64,000 nucleotides of DNA, from the NCBI GenBank assembly GCA_012295275.1, contig CM022672.1:15981125-16045124 (forward strand). Direction: 5' to 3'. The stretch comes from Chrysomallon squamiferum. Taxonomy: Eukaryota > Mollusca > Gastropoda > Neomphalida > Peltospiridae. The first letter of the stretch is position 1. Every line of letters starts with the position of its first letter. A program made the translations under genes and the position numbers. This document shows, one piece after another, positions 39,110 to 50,600 of this stretch. Below the pieces are notes generated by a model. It was not told the origin of the DNA. It saw nothing but the letters and a program-made list of their open reading frames with translations, and ran no database searches.

Positions 39110-39860
39110 TATTTCAAAATGAGGCTGATTTAAAAATAAATGATAATCATTCCAGAGTAAGAGTTAATCTTCAGTTAGGAAATATTTCATGAACTAATCC
39201 ATCATTAGGTGATTATTTCATTGTTAAATGATTAATCTGTGGAAAGAGGAATATTTCACAGCAAATGAATTAATACAACACTAGCAAATAATTTCACAGT
39301 AAAAAATGTAAACTATAGTAAGTGATTGATTTCCAAACAAAATGATTAATATATATGGAAAAGGTAACCATTTTACAGCAAAAAAAAATATAATAAAAAT
39401 AAAAACCACTGAAAAACCCCCCAAAAACAAATGTATATATTTAAAAATAAAGGATTCCAAAGTAAAAGAATTTATCCACAATAAGGTAATAATTTCATTA
39501 GTATGGATTAATCCACAACATGGGTAATGATTTCATAATAAATGAATTAATCAACAGCAAGTTGATGGTTTCAAAAAAAAAAAAAAAAAATTAATCTACA
39601 GTAATGGAATGATTTCTTGGTGAAAGGATTACAAATAAACAATTAGTCTCTGGTAAAGGAAGGATTCTATAACATATATAATTCTATAAGTGAATTAATT
39701 CAACATCACAGGCATACTTCAACATGAAGAGAATTAGTCTGTCTTATGTGAATAAAAGAATAATTTGATATTAAAATTTTGCCCGCAGTGAATGGTTTAT
39801 ATCAAGGAATGATTAGAAACTCAAGAAAAAATTCTGATCAATGGAATGATTCAGACAAAA
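39110..39860. repeat. Highly degenerate array related to the 34 bp minisatellite
   Basis: Words such as AATGATT, AATTAATC, TAATTTCA and GTAAAGGAA recur every 30-50 bp without strict register. This suggests an old, decayed array whose youngest part is the 34 bp array immediately to the right. Confidence 0.5.
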
Positions 39861-40064
39861 GAATGATTTTACTAGTCAATGATTCTAAAGAAAAGAATGA
39901 TTTTACTAGTCAATGATTCTAAAGAAAAGAATGATTTTACTAGTCAATGATTCTAAAGAAAAGAATGATTTTACAAATGAATGATTCTAAAGAAAAGAAT
40001 GATTTTACAAATGAATGATTCTAAAGAAAAGAATGATTTCACTAGTGAATGGTCCTAAGAAAAT
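39861..40064. repeat. 34 bp minisatellite, six copies
   Basis: GAATGATTTTACTAGTCAAT followed by GATTCTAAAGAAAA. Copies start at 39,861, 39,895, 39,929, 39,963, 39,997 and 40,031, an exact 34 bp period. The fourth and fifth share an ACAAATGAAT variant in place of ACTAGTCAAT, which indicates recent local duplication. Confidence 0.96.
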
Positions 40065-40983
40065 AAAATCCAGAAAAAAAATAAAATCAAGAAGAGAATA
40101 ATTGCAATATAATAATTCTACATAGACAAAATTTCAAAATAAAGAAATAATTTCAAATGAAGGAAAATATTCAAGACAAAAATAATATTTGCATTGCAAC
40201 AGATACACTTTAGAATAACAGAACAGAATTTTCCTGGTTTTTAATATATATGTATCTTTGAAGATTTATAGATTTTTCATTTGATTATATTAAAACATTA
40301 AAAAGCTATTTGCAAGGGATCTAAAAACAAGATGAAGTTGAAAGAAATTCTGATGTAAAATGAAATTACATCAAATGAAACTATAGAAAATGGAATGATT
40401 GTTATGAAAGTGTACCTATTTTTAGAATGCCAAAGTAAATCTGTTTGCAGAGCTTAATGTAAGTGACACTGGTATCTGATTAGATTAATGTAAACTATTT
40501 TTAATCTACCATCTTTTTTATCATCCTTTTTATTTTTTTTCAAAGATTATTAATTGAGTGAGAAAAAAAAGAAATTTTTTTTTAAAAGATTATATCCAGT
40601 CAGCAAGATTTGATAAATAAAGAAGTTAAATTTATTTGTTGTTTTTTTCTAAGAAAATTAATTCTTAAGTGAAAAGAAAGTATTGTGTATTTTTACTTAA
40701 TTGATGCAAAATCAGATCATGTTAATGGCAAAAATTATTTTTGAAAATTTGAGTGATTAGAGATGTATGACAGATGACACATTATGTGACGATGAACAAA
40801 TTCATTTCTAAATATTTACTTCATTATAGATTATACGGTTTAAAAGAGCAATATTTAAATTAATAAAAAATTAAAATTAAAATTTAAATAAATAAATAAT
40901 ATTAACAAAATAATAACAATAAAAATAATAAATTAAATAAATAAAATTTTAAAAATTCAAGAAAAAAACCCAGTAAAATTATT

Positions 40984-41220
40984 TTTCAACACTTTTTCAA
41001 CTCCTAACAGAAATCATACACCTTTCAAAATAACAACAACAACAGAATAGTAATAATAAATAAATAAATTTTAAAAATTCACGAAATACAAATAATCATT
41101 GTCTTTCAACACTTTTGCTACTCTTAACAGAAAACATACACCTTTTCACAACAACACCAACAACAGAATAGCAATAATAAACAAACAAGTTTTACAAAAA
41201 AATTCAACAAATAAAACACT
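40984..41220. repeat. Two-copy tandem repeat, 120 bp unit
   Basis: TTTCAACAC, then an A+C-rich segment with AACAGAAA(A/T)CATACACCTTT, CAACAACAGAATAG and an AATAATAAA tail. The segments beginning near 40,984 and 41,104 align with a 120 bp offset and moderate divergence. Confidence 0.85.
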
Positions 41221-41366
41221 TCTACTACCCTCAACGGAAAACATACAAACATTTCCCACAAACAACACTTCTACTACCCTCAACGGAAAACACATACAAA
41301 CATTTCCCACAAACAACACTTCTACTACCCTCAACGGAAAACACATACAAACATTTTCCACAAAAG
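41216..41366. repeat. 51 bp minisatellite, three copies
   Basis: TCTACTACCCTCAACGGAAA starts at 41,221, 41,270 and 41,321 (periods 49 and 51; the first copy lacks a CA). Each copy ends in ACATACAAACATTTCCCACA. The unit resembles a shortened form of the adjacent 120 bp unit (CAACAC, ACTCTTAACAGAAAACATACACC). Because 51 is a multiple of three, both strands carry ORFs of about 90-100 codons here. Confidence 0.92.
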
Positions 41367-41550
41367 CCATACATCTTAGGAGAAGAAGCGTTAAAAAAAA
41401 AAATTTGTAATATGTTTCCTTCACACTGTTAAAACTATATCATATTTAGTAAGAGCCATCAATCACTGATAATAATCTTCACTGACAACTGTAACATGGT
41501 GTAATGATTTGGAAGTATGTTCACTAATACATTTTCACAACGGGAGACAG

Positions 41551-41673
41551 TCCCGCGACAGATGGGTTGGAAGGGAGGCTGTGTTTGAAAAACGTATGTT
41601 TGTGCAATCAGTGACTGCAAACTCATCTTCCCCAAACTCATGCATGTTTCTGAAGACTGGTGCTAAACTCAAC
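41551..41673 (+). CDS. Candidate exon, product not recognised
   Basis: An open frame of 41 codons lies between an acceptor-like GGGAGACAG ending at 41,550 and AAC|GTAAAT at 41,673/41,674. It is phase 0 at both ends. The peptide begins SRDRWVGREAVFEKRMFVQS and has one NSS sequon and one cysteine later. Composition is much more balanced than in the flanks, and a run of CpG (CCCGCGACAG) is unusual for this window. The donor is weak and the acceptor tract short. It may be an exon of the same plus-strand gene as other candidates, or a decayed element. Confidence 0.25.
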
Positions 41674-41709
41674 GTAAATTCTATTTTTAACTATTTTTCT
41701 GATTGCTGA

Positions 41710-42560
41710 AGTAGTTTTTAATATTTTTAAATTTTTATTTATTTATTTATTTAATTAATTTTTAATTTTTTTATTTTTTTATTTTTTTTATTTTTTGGAA
41801 AGTGGGTTATTTATGTTCTTATATTTGGTTATTTATTTTATTTGTTTATTAAAATAAATAAACATTATTATTATTGTTTTGTTATTGGTATTGTCATTAT
41901 TATTATTACTTTTTTGTTATTATTTTTATTATTATTATTTATTTGTTTTTGTTATTTAAATAATTATACTTTAAATTTTATTCTATTCTATTTTATTATT
42001 TAAAAAAAAAAAAAAAAATTATTATTATTTTTTTTATTTTTTTATTTTTTTTTATTTTTATTCTTTTCTGCTCATTCCTCTCTTCTGTAGAAGAATGTCA
42101 ATGGAAAATTTACACACATTTTAACGACCTCCCTCCCTATAAAACATTATCTTCACATACTGAGTAACCTTCCACCCCATTTACTCTCAAATCTGATATT
42201 TCATAATACGAATTATTTATATCTCCAAGCCACACTGACACATGAAGATGTCGACTGCACAATACAAGTGAAGTGATAACAACCCCCACCCCCACGAGAC
42301 ACAGAAACCCTCATTCCACCAAACATAATTTACTTTTATGTGATTACCCGGTTCAAGTCAGCTTGAAAATATGAATTTCTGCTTTCTAAAACATTTGTGG
42401 GACATCCCAACTCATGAAATCATAAGAATTACATTTATAAATTTTTCCTTTTGATAATTCTAAATTTCGTAAAGAAAGAAATTGATAAATGCTTTATACT
42501 AAAATGTCAGTGCAGTGCTCAGGTTAACTGCTTAACCTGTTGACTACCTTTCATCAAGTA
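41710..42560. other. AT-rich stretch, then a more complex patch without a supported gene
   Basis: 41,710-42,080 is T/ATT-rich low complexity. 42,090-42,560 is more balanced (C-rich CCCCCACCCCCAC near 42,280), but I found no exon with splice support. Confidence 0.5.
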
Positions 42561-42589
42561 TTCATGCAGAATGTTGAGTGCCCTATATG

Positions 42590-43745
42590 TACTTAAATAC
42601 ATCAAGTCCAATATTTCATACAGAATACAGTGTTTTGTCAACATAACATGTATTTTAATACTGAAATGCATCAGGTCCAATATTTCATACAAAATACTGA
42701 GTTATGTGTACACAATGTGTATTTTAATACTGAAATACATCAAGCCCAATATTTCATACAGAATACTGAGTTTTGTGTACACAATGTGTATTTTAATACT
42801 GAAATACATCAAGCCCAATATTTCATACAGAATACTGAGTTTTGTGTACACAATGTGTATTTTAATACTGAAATACATCAAGCCCAATATTTCATACAGA
42901 ATACTGAGTTTTGTGTACAAATGTGTATTTTAATACTGAAATACACCAAGCCCAATATTTCATACAGAATACTGACAGACTGAAATACATGAGCCCAATA
43001 TTTCATACAGAATACTGAGTTTTGTCAACATAACATGTATTTTTATACTGAAATACATCAAGTCCAATATTTCATACAGAATACTGAGTTTTTTGTATTT
43101 TAATACAGAAAACATGCCCAATATTTCATACAGAATACTGAAATACTGAAATACACCAAGCCCAATATTTCATACAGAATACTGAGTTATACACAATGTG
43201 TATTTTATTGAAATACAATTGAAATACATCAAGCCCAATATTTCATACAGAATACTGAGTTTTGTGTACAGAACATGTATTTTAATACTGAAATACATCA
43301 AGTCCAATATTTCATACAGAATACTGAGTTTTGTGTACAGAACATGTATTTTAATACTGAAATACATCAAGTCCATTATTTCATACAGAATACTGAAATT
43401 TGTGTACAGAACATGTATTTTAATACTGAAATACATCAGGTCCAATATTTCATACAGAATACAGTGTTTTGTGTACAGAACATGTATTTTAATACTGAAA
43501 TACATCAAGTCCAATATTTCATACAGAATACTGAGTTTTGTGTACAGAACATGTATTTTAATACTGAAATACATCAAGTCCATTATTTCATACAGAATAC
43601 TGAGTTTTGTGTACAGAACATGTATTTTAATACTGAAATACATCAAGTCCAATATTTCATACAGAATACAGTGTTTTGTGAACATAACATATATTTTAAT
43701 ACTGAAATACATCAAGTCCAATATTTCATACAGAATACTGACAGA
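42590..43745. repeat. 69 bp satellite array, 18 copies, open in several frames
   Basis: The core CAATATTTCATACAGAATACTG, with CATTATTTC and ACAGTG variants, occurs 18 times at a usual spacing of 68-70 bp. The full unit reads TGTATTTTAATACTGAAATACATCAAG(C/T)CC + core + AGTTTTGTGTACAGAACA. A few copies near 42,960-43,200 are truncated. Since 69 is 23 codons and the unit lacks stops in several frames, the right half gives ORFs of 230 and 163 codons on the plus strand and 194 on the minus strand. They consist of 23-residue repeats (for example NISYRILSFVYRTCILILKY). No start-codon context or splice evidence supports translation. GTATTT...AAATAC in each unit can form a 6 bp hairpin. Confidence 0.95.
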
Positions 43746-43759
43746 ATGCAACAATCACA

Positions 43760-44450
43760 GCTGTGACCTTTTCCTAAATAATAATTCTTTTTTCAGAGAG
43801 AGAGAGCATGAGGCACTTTTTTTCTTTTTTTTCTGGGGAGGTTTTTTTTTTTCCAAGCCTACATCCTGTCTGAGAGGAAATTTTATCTGACAGATAGCAA
43901 CAACAGAAATTACTCTGTCTTATTAAGTAGCAATATTTACATGAGCCCACTTTAAATTTTACACACTGTTTTGTCTGCCTGTCAACTGAAGCAAGGAGAT
44001 TGTGTTTATTTATTTATTTTAAAAATTTGTGTTCATGTGAAGTAATAGCTTGTAAAAACAAATACTTGAAACTGAGCAAGGACACACTATTTTTATATAT
44101 ATTTTTTTTAATTTTATTTGTTGTTATTACTGTTGTTATTATTGTTGTTAATGTTGTTGTTTTTTTTTTTTTTTTGTTGTTGTTGTTCAAGATAACAACA
44201 ATGGGCTTGATGTATTCCAGTTCATACAAGTTTAATAAGATTTGAAACATTTTAACAAATTATGAAGCTTTGCAGATATTAATTATTATTATTATTATTA
44301 TTATTACTATAAAATTTTTGTTGCACTGTGAAGAATTAATGGAATGATCTAATGCCCTGGTTAATATTATGCTACAATGTTAAGTCACATCCTACATTTA
44401 TATCAACTTGCTTCACCTAATGTTATTCTATTATAAATTTAAGTTATTTT
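43760..44450. other. AT-rich non-coding stretch
   Basis: T/G-rich runs (TTGTTG, poly-T near 43,840 and 44,160) and a TTA run at about 44,281-44,306. No gene seen. Confidence 0.6.
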
Positions 44451-44459
44451 CATTATCCA

Positions 44460-44798
44460 TATTTAATACTGTGGTGAGACCCTATTTACAAAAAACAAAA
44501 GAAGGAAAAATATGCATTGAATTTTAAGGGTTTTTTTTATGTTTAAATATTTTAAAAGTCTTTTATATGTTCCTAATTAACTCCATAAAATTTCAATACT
44601 GTACTAAAACTGTGAACTTATTTATAACAAAATTCTATTCTTTATGAATATTTTAAAACTGACTTGAGGCTAATTAAATAAATAAATAAATAATCACTAA
44701 AAAAAGGTTTTAAACTCTTCTCTGAATAAAATATATAAAAAAAGCTATTTTATACAAAATTTCTGCAGACTAAATTAATATTTTAAAATGTTATTTTC

Positions 44799-44831
<33 letters not shown>

Positions 44832-45070
44832 CAACTCTTCCATCAGTTAACAAATATTGCATTAAACCTTAAAAAACTTTATAATAAAACTTCATTCCAT
44901 CATGAATATTTCAAAACTCTGAGGTAAGACCCCAATTCAACAAAATAAAATAAAAAGTGAATACATCATTAATAAATGACAAACGTAGTTTCTCTTATAC
45001 AGTTCTATAGACTTTGTGAATATTTCAAAACTGTGAGATGAGACCCCAGTTAAACAGTAATTTTCTTAGA
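44460..45070. repeat. Very diverged tandem repeat, unit about 110-120 bp
   Basis: The landmark GAATATTTCAAAACTGTGAG(A/G)TGAGACCCC(A/T)TT recurs with changes at about 44,645, 44,903 and 45,017, and partly at 44,463. TTAACAAAA-type sequence lies between. A 29-base A tract (44,799-44,827) interrupts it. Confidence 0.65.
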
Positions 45071-45294
45071 ATGATTTTACAAATACACAAGTACTTCTTT
45101 TGCTAGACTGTCAGTTATTTTTAAAAAAAAAAGTAAATTTGTTTAACCAGATACCATCAGTATAAAACAGAACAGTCAAATATTTATTTATTTTTAATCT
45201 CATTCAGATTTTCATACGAAGTCAGGTTTGAGTTTTGTAGATGTAAGTTCATGAGAGCTGTAAATCAAAGTCAACCTTGAAATATAGTTATTAT

Positions 45295-45296
<2 letters not shown>

Positions 45297-45390
<94 letters not shown>

Positions 45391-45391
45391 T
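45297..45391. repeat. (CT)n microsatellite
   Basis: About 33 CT units, then TCCTCTCT and further CT to about 45,391. A CT/TTC-rich flank continues to about 45,450. Confidence 0.97.
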
Positions 45392-45459
45392 TTTCCACCT
45401 TGCCGTCTCTCTCTCTTTTTCTCTCTCTTCTCTTCTTCTTTTCTCTTCTCTCACTCTCA

Positions 45460-46150
45460 TCCTTTTTATCTGTAATTTTCTTTCCCTAGCTCTTTTCTAT
45501 CTTATACTGTTAGTACATGGCTTTGTACATATTTACAAATACATAATGAATAATGCATATGTGAATACAAGTACATATGCTTGTGCATCTATATATATAT
45601 TATGCAAATTTGAATACATGCGCATATGTGGATGTATTCTGTAATATATGTATTTGTACATCAGATGATGTTTATCAAAGGTAAGTTTACAATCCCCATT
45701 ATCAATAAAAAAAATACACGCCTCTGCCCAGAAAACAAAAATAATTAAAATAATAAATTTATAAGCAAATAAGTAAGGAAGATGAACAGAGGACATATAA
45801 TATTAATAGTTTCATTACTAACATTCTTGTATTAAGTGAATTTCAGTGTCAGTTAATAAAATATGCTACAAACAGAACTAACATGCTTAAAAATAACTGC
45901 CAATTGAGTTATATGTTAACTAATTTCCAGTTTATATTGTCCATAGAGTATAACCCTTCTATTTGTTTTCATCCTTAATATTTGTGAGAGTTCAGATTTT
46001 CAACACATATTAATAATATTTATATGTTTGTGGTGAAATATGTTCTTTGCAGATGTAAGTGAAAACATATGGATGTGATTTAAAATTATGGTTTTGTCTA
46101 GTTCATCATGACATGCAGTTTTCAAACCTTTTGCATGGATAATGTGTCCA
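45460..46150. other. Non-coding stretch, nothing seen
   Basis: AT-rich, with TATG-like words near 45,530-45,660. No supported exon. Confidence 0.6.
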
Positions 46151-46157
46151 ATCAGAA

Positions 46158-46173
46158 ACAGACAGACAGACAG

Positions 46174-46204
<31 letters not shown>

Positions 46205-46410
46205 TATATATACTCACTCATATACATACATATGTACACACATACACACTAAACACACACATACATACACCGACATATAACACACACACATACACAGAAA
46301 CAAACATACAAACATACATAGAAACAAAGATACAAACATACACACATACATACACACACACATGCACACATGCACATGTTATATTATATACATTATGAAC
46401 ATACACACAC
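46158..46410. repeat. CAGA/CA microsatellite and CATA-rich tract
   Basis: Four CAGA units lead into a CA run to about 46,200, then CATACA/CACATA variants to about 46,410. It is open on both strands as low-complexity ORFs. Confidence 0.93.
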
Positions 46411-46419
46411 ACAAAGAGT

Positions 46420-47100
46420 GAAAAAGAGAGATAAATTTCTTACTTCACAGAAGACACAGTCTTGAATCTGATTTCTGACAAACATGCAAAAATTTAAAAT
46501 TCAGTTGTGAAACAGTTTTTTAAACCTGTGAACATTTTTGCATAATTAGATTGCACCTGTACAGAAGGAAATCTTTTCATTTTCCCAGCCTTCATGGCAC
46601 ATAAACCAGTTTGAAATGTAATTTATATAATATATTTTAATATTTCTTTCATGATTTATTTCCTGCCCATCTTCCTCATTCATCAGAAGTGAATGAATAT
46701 TTTCAATGACTTATAAGCACATTTGTATGTTAATGGTTGGTTAATCAGGCTTGTTTCACATTGTAATGGCTGAATGGGAAAATGAAATATCGTGGGTTAC
46801 TCCTGCCTGTTAGAAACAAGAGATCTTTTATTCATAATGTTAGTATATGTATATGAGTTTTGCATATATGTAGTTGCATAAATGTGCTTATTATTTATGT
46901 ATGTGCATGGACGGATGGATGGAAGGATGGATGCATGGAAGAATGGATGGATGACAGATAGATGCACACACATATATGTATGCATGCATGTGTCTGTACG
47001 TATTTTTTATGTGAGTGAGTGCATGTGGATGTATGTGTGAGGATATAGGAAAAAGAAGAAAACCCACAAGAAAGGGAGACAACTCTGAACATTAAGAGTT
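46420..47100. other. Non-coding stretch with a GGAT-rich patch
   Basis: Mostly ordinary AT-rich sequence. A GGATGGATGGA-type tetranucleotide patch lies at about 46,908-46,953. Confidence 0.6.
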
Positions 47101-47114
47101 CTCTCTGTTTGCAG

Positions 47115-47179
47115 GTGTGAGACAGAAGAGATGGATCAGGTGTAGAAATGATGTGCAGACAGGTGGAATGTTTACTCAG
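47115..47179 (+). CDS. Candidate 65 nt internal exon, product not recognised
   Basis: A strong acceptor (TTCTCTCTGTTTGCAG, ending at 47,114) is followed 65 nt later by CTCAG|GTAATT, a good donor. Two of the three frames have early stops. The third, after two leading nucleotides, gives 21 open codons reading VRQKRWIRCRNDVQTGGMFT and a final Q, and ends in phase 0. This exon therefore needs an upstream exon ending with one spare nucleotide. The short basic peptide is not enough to name a family. Having both splice signals around a single open frame makes this one of the better plus-strand candidates. Confidence 0.4.
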
Positions 47180-47290
47180 GTAATTATACAACTCTGCCTG
47201 TGATTTCTGTCACCTGTTTCACTACTTCAATTAGCAGTAACAGTATCCTCTTGTTGATACCAGGCCTGTGTATCAATCTCACTGTCTCTC

Positions 47291-47428
<138 letters not shown>

Positions 47429-47599
47429 GTATTGTTTTGCATTATTCTTATTTTACTATTTTTATCTATATAAAGTGTATGGGTGAATTTTGTGGTATTT
47501 TGTGGTTTTTAGTTGTTTTTGGTTGTGTGAGGGGTTTCTTGTTTGGTTTTTTTTGTTTCATGTTTGGGGTTTTTCTCACCTTTTCATGAGCTTATATTA

Positions 47600-47860
47600 T
47601 ACTGTTTACCATCTATGTATGTGTAACATAATAATAATAGTATCAAATAATAATCACAATAACAAATAAAATAATAATGACAATAATAGTAACCTTAAAT
47701 TTAGTAATAATGATGATGAAGATAATAACAGAAACTTTAAATTTAGCAATGATAATGATGATGATGATGATCAATAATAATATTAATAATAGTTAATAAT
47801 AATAATTAATAATAACAACAATAACTGCAAAATAACATCAGTTTTAAGAGAGATTTGTGA
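47600..47860. repeat. TAA/GAT-rich imperfect trinucleotide tract
   Basis: Imperfect AATAAT, GATGAT and AACAAT triplets, with a short duplicated segment (AACCTTAAATTTAGTAATAATGATGATGA and AACTTTAAATTTAGCAATGATAATGATGA) about 50 bp apart. Confidence 0.8.
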
Positions 47861-48082
47861 AAACACAATATTATGAATCATCATCAGAACGCAGATAAAA
47901 TAAAAGTTTAATCACATTACCACGTATTCACTGCCTCGGGCCACTACATTTGTCATGTGTGGTTGTTGTTTTTCAAAATCCTCTTACTTAAAGTTATAAT
48001 CTGTTTGATGTCTTCTACCTTCCAGTCAAATTAAAAGTGTGTGTTGTCGTCACAGAAAATACTTTCACATTCCTCTTATAAG

Positions 48083-48300
48083 TATGTATGTGTGTATGTA
48101 TGTATGTATGTATGTATGTGTGTGTTTTTATGTATGTATGTATGTATATATGTATGTGTGTGTGTGTATGTATGTATGTATGTATGTATGTGTGTGTATG
48201 TATGTATGTGTGTGTGTGTGTGTGTGTATCAATGTATGATTGTATATATGTATGTATGTATGTGTATGTATGTATATGTACAGTTTTATATTTTTTCTTT
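48083..48300. repeat. (TATG)n/(GT)n compound microsatellite
   Basis: Alternating TATG and GTGT blocks for over 200 bp, giving Tyr/Val/Cys/Met-rich ORFs in all three plus frames. Confidence 0.96.
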
Positions 48301-48431
48301 CACAAGGAGTAAACAGCTGTTATAACTATGATGATTATGATGACACAGCAATATTAACAGATCAAATAAATATTAAATTTTGTTATGTACATGCATACAT
48401 AACTCTTCCCTTCTCTCCCCCCTCCCTCCCT

Positions 48432-48482
48432 CACACACACATATACACACAAACACACACACACACACACACACACACTCAC
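48432..48482. repeat. (CA)n microsatellite
   Basis: A CA run after a C/T-rich stretch (CCCCCCTCCCTCCCTC near 48,416). Confidence 0.93.
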
Positions 48483-48486
48483 TCAC

Positions 48487-48830
48487 TTTTAAACTCAGAT
48501 TCAGACTTGCACGTTTTCTTTCCCTCTTTCTCACCCTCACCTAAACCTGTAAAGCAGTGATTTTACTTCTTGACTGTGAGGCAATAACTCAAACCCGTAT
48601 CTACATTTCAAAAGTAATTTCAACAGACATAAAGTAACACCACCCTGCCTCCTTCATCTAATTCTATTTCTCTCAAGCCTTTCTACCTCTCTATTCCTCA
48701 ACTTTCCTATTCTAACCTATCACCCTCTCTGCCTCTCATCTAACTGGTACCCCTCACTGTTTTTACACCTCCCTTCCCTTACCAATTCCCCTTTCCCTCT
48801 CTGTCACTCTTCCTAGATGGTTTAGGGACA
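48487..48830. other. Pyrimidine-rich stretch
   Basis: The plus strand is heavily C/T-biased, including a long tract at about 48,640-48,815 that ends TTCCTAG. The minus strand of 48,487-48,546 could be read as a 60 nt exon (acceptor TTTACAG, donor AAAA|GTGAGT, peptide LGEGEKEGKKTCKSESEFK). The Gly/Glu/Lys bias simply reflects purine-rich sequence, so I do not call it. Confidence 0.5.
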
Positions 48831-49079
48831 ATTAACATTGCAGCATGAGTCCAATCAATCACGTTAGAAGCAGCTGACTGTCAAGGATGAGGAGAAAGAG
48901 AGGGTTTGGTCCAATTTGTTTGTGGTTTATTGACATCCACATGCAGATGTAATAGCCAAATGATGGAGAGAAAATAAAAACTGCAGTCTCTGTGATTTAC
49001 AGTGTCAGTGGATTGAGTCTGAGACTGAGAATGTGTAAGAGCACTTAACAGAAGGGTCACTGTGTGCATTTGTGTAGGT

Positions 49080-49082
<3 letters not shown>

Positions 49083-49116
<34 letters not shown>

Positions 49117-49177
49117 ATTTGTATAGGTATTATTTTGTGTGTGTGTGTGTGTGTGTGTGCATTTGTGTAGGTATTCT

Positions 49178-49218
<41 letters not shown>

Positions 49219-49260
49219 ATTTGTGTAGGTATTCTTTTGTGTGTGTGTGTGTGTGTGTGA
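49083..49260. repeat. GT microsatellite with a repeated interrupting cassette
   Basis: (GT)n blocks are separated by GCATTTGTGTAGGTATT or a near-identical cassette at about 49,066, 49,116, 49,159 and 49,218. It is a minisatellite of about 45-60 bp built on a microsatellite. GT/TATG words continue to about 49,320. Confidence 0.93.
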
Positions 49261-49546
49261 ATGTATTTTTATCTGTGTATGTATGTGTGTATGTGTGTGT
49301 GCTATGGATTTTCAGTGTGTTTGCATTTATACACATAATTCAGAGGTACTGGGTTGTTTTTTGTGCAGTCGAATACAAATGAACATTTTTACATATACAA
49401 GCAATATCAAAATACATATATGAAATAATAAATACAGACATATATTTCATAACGTAAACATACACATATACCATACATGTCCTTTCCCTATATTGTCATA
49501 TATCTATTTATACATTAAATACTGTTTTAAAAAAATTCTTTCACAC

Positions 49547-49549
<3 letters not shown>

Positions 49550-49584
<35 letters not shown>
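49550..49584. repeat. (CA)n microsatellite
   Basis: About 17 CA units. Confidence 0.95.
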
Positions 49585-49587
<3 letters not shown>

Positions 49588-49589
49588 CA

Positions 49590-50028
49590 TCCATCAAAAC
49601 TAGACAAAAACAAACTGAGCAGAAGAAATCAACACCCAGAAACAAGATTCAACATTTTCACAAATATATGTATTACTTTAAATCTATCATCTAATTTAAT
49701 AGCAGAAACATTAATTTAAAGACAGAAATTCATTTGGGGTTTTTAGGATAAATATTCTGAACATGTGTTATACTGAATTATGCAGATTTTAGACGCACAA
49801 TTAAAATGGTGTTTGATATCAGAAACTAGACATGTCATCCTATGTAATATAAAGTTTATAAACTGACAGTTGTATGACATTAATGTTTATACACATCTGT
49901 GTTTGCATATCGATGATAGTTCTTAATCTCTCTCTCTCTCTGTTTCCCTTTCTTTTCCTTTGTCTTTCTTAGCCCTCCCTTCCCCCCACAGACAGACAAA
50001 CAGACAGAAATAGAAATATACAATAAAC
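49590..50028. other. Non-coding stretch, nothing seen
   Basis: AT-rich, with a CT/TTTC-rich patch at 49,925-49,985. Confidence 0.55.
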
Positions 50029-50029
50029 A

Positions 50030-50060
<31 letters not shown>

Positions 50061-50082
50061 CACACACACACACACACACACA
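50029..50082. repeat. (CA)n microsatellite
   Basis: Two CA blocks separated by GAAA. Confidence 0.95.
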
Positions 50083-50368
50083 GGGCATATTCGCTTATTT
50101 CAGAATGATTTTAAAAAGGTGTCTGATTATGTATACAAGTAGATACGCATAAATAAAAGGCCATAAACATACATTATGTTATATATATGACACATTAACA
50201 TAAATATACACATTAATAAAATATGGAATTCAAACTGACAACATTAGCCTATAGCTTCTTTGTACAGATTAGGCTCGTTTTGCTTTGTAGGCATATTTCC
50301 CCCTTTGATCTACATCCCTTTTTCTGTGTGTCTGTGCTTGTGTACATATTTTATAATATAAGTATCTT

Positions 50369-50600
50369 GTTTCATCCTGATATTATTTATCATACTGATA
50401 TAAATCACATTTCATCCCAACATTATAAACATCAATTGTTTCATTCCTACATCATAAACATCAATTGTTTCATTCTGATATTATTTATCATATTGATATA
50501 AATCACATTTCATCCCTACATTATAAACATCAATTGCTTCATCCCTACATCATAAACATCAGTACATCAGTTGTTTCATCCCTGTAAGGTAAGTACAACA
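50369..50600. repeat. Minisatellite with nested units (about 30 and 98 bp)
   Basis: TTTCATCCCTACATTATAAACATCAATTG and variants form about five short copies. A longer block, TTTCAT(C/T)CTGATATTATTTATCATA(C/T)TGATATAAATCACA, occurs at about 50,371 and 50,469, 98 bp apart. A GTAAGGTAAGT donor-like string at about 50,584-50,594 lies at the array edge. Confidence 0.9.

Noticed and set aside
39861-40064. CRISPR-like array of regular 34 bp periods
   Set aside because: Units are contiguous with no variable spacers, and the genome context is clearly eukaryotic.
43198-43890. 230-codon ORF as a repeat protein gene
   Set aside because: It is explained by a 69 bp (23-codon) satellite without stops. Other frames and the opposite strand are equally open, and no promoter, splice or start context supports it.
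47912-47983. 24-codon minus-strand frame ending VVARGSEYVVM before a stop
   Set aside because: Balanced composition drew attention, but it is bounded by stops on both sides and the only acceptor-like site is poor.
48487-48546. 60 nt minus-strand exon with a GTGAGT donor
   Set aside because: The peptide is Gly/Glu/Lys-rich because the strand is purine-rich, and the donor may simply be part of a GTGAGTGAG run.
50584-50594. AAG|GTAAGT donor on the plus strand
   Set aside because: It lies at the edge of a minisatellite, with only repeat sequence on its exonic side.
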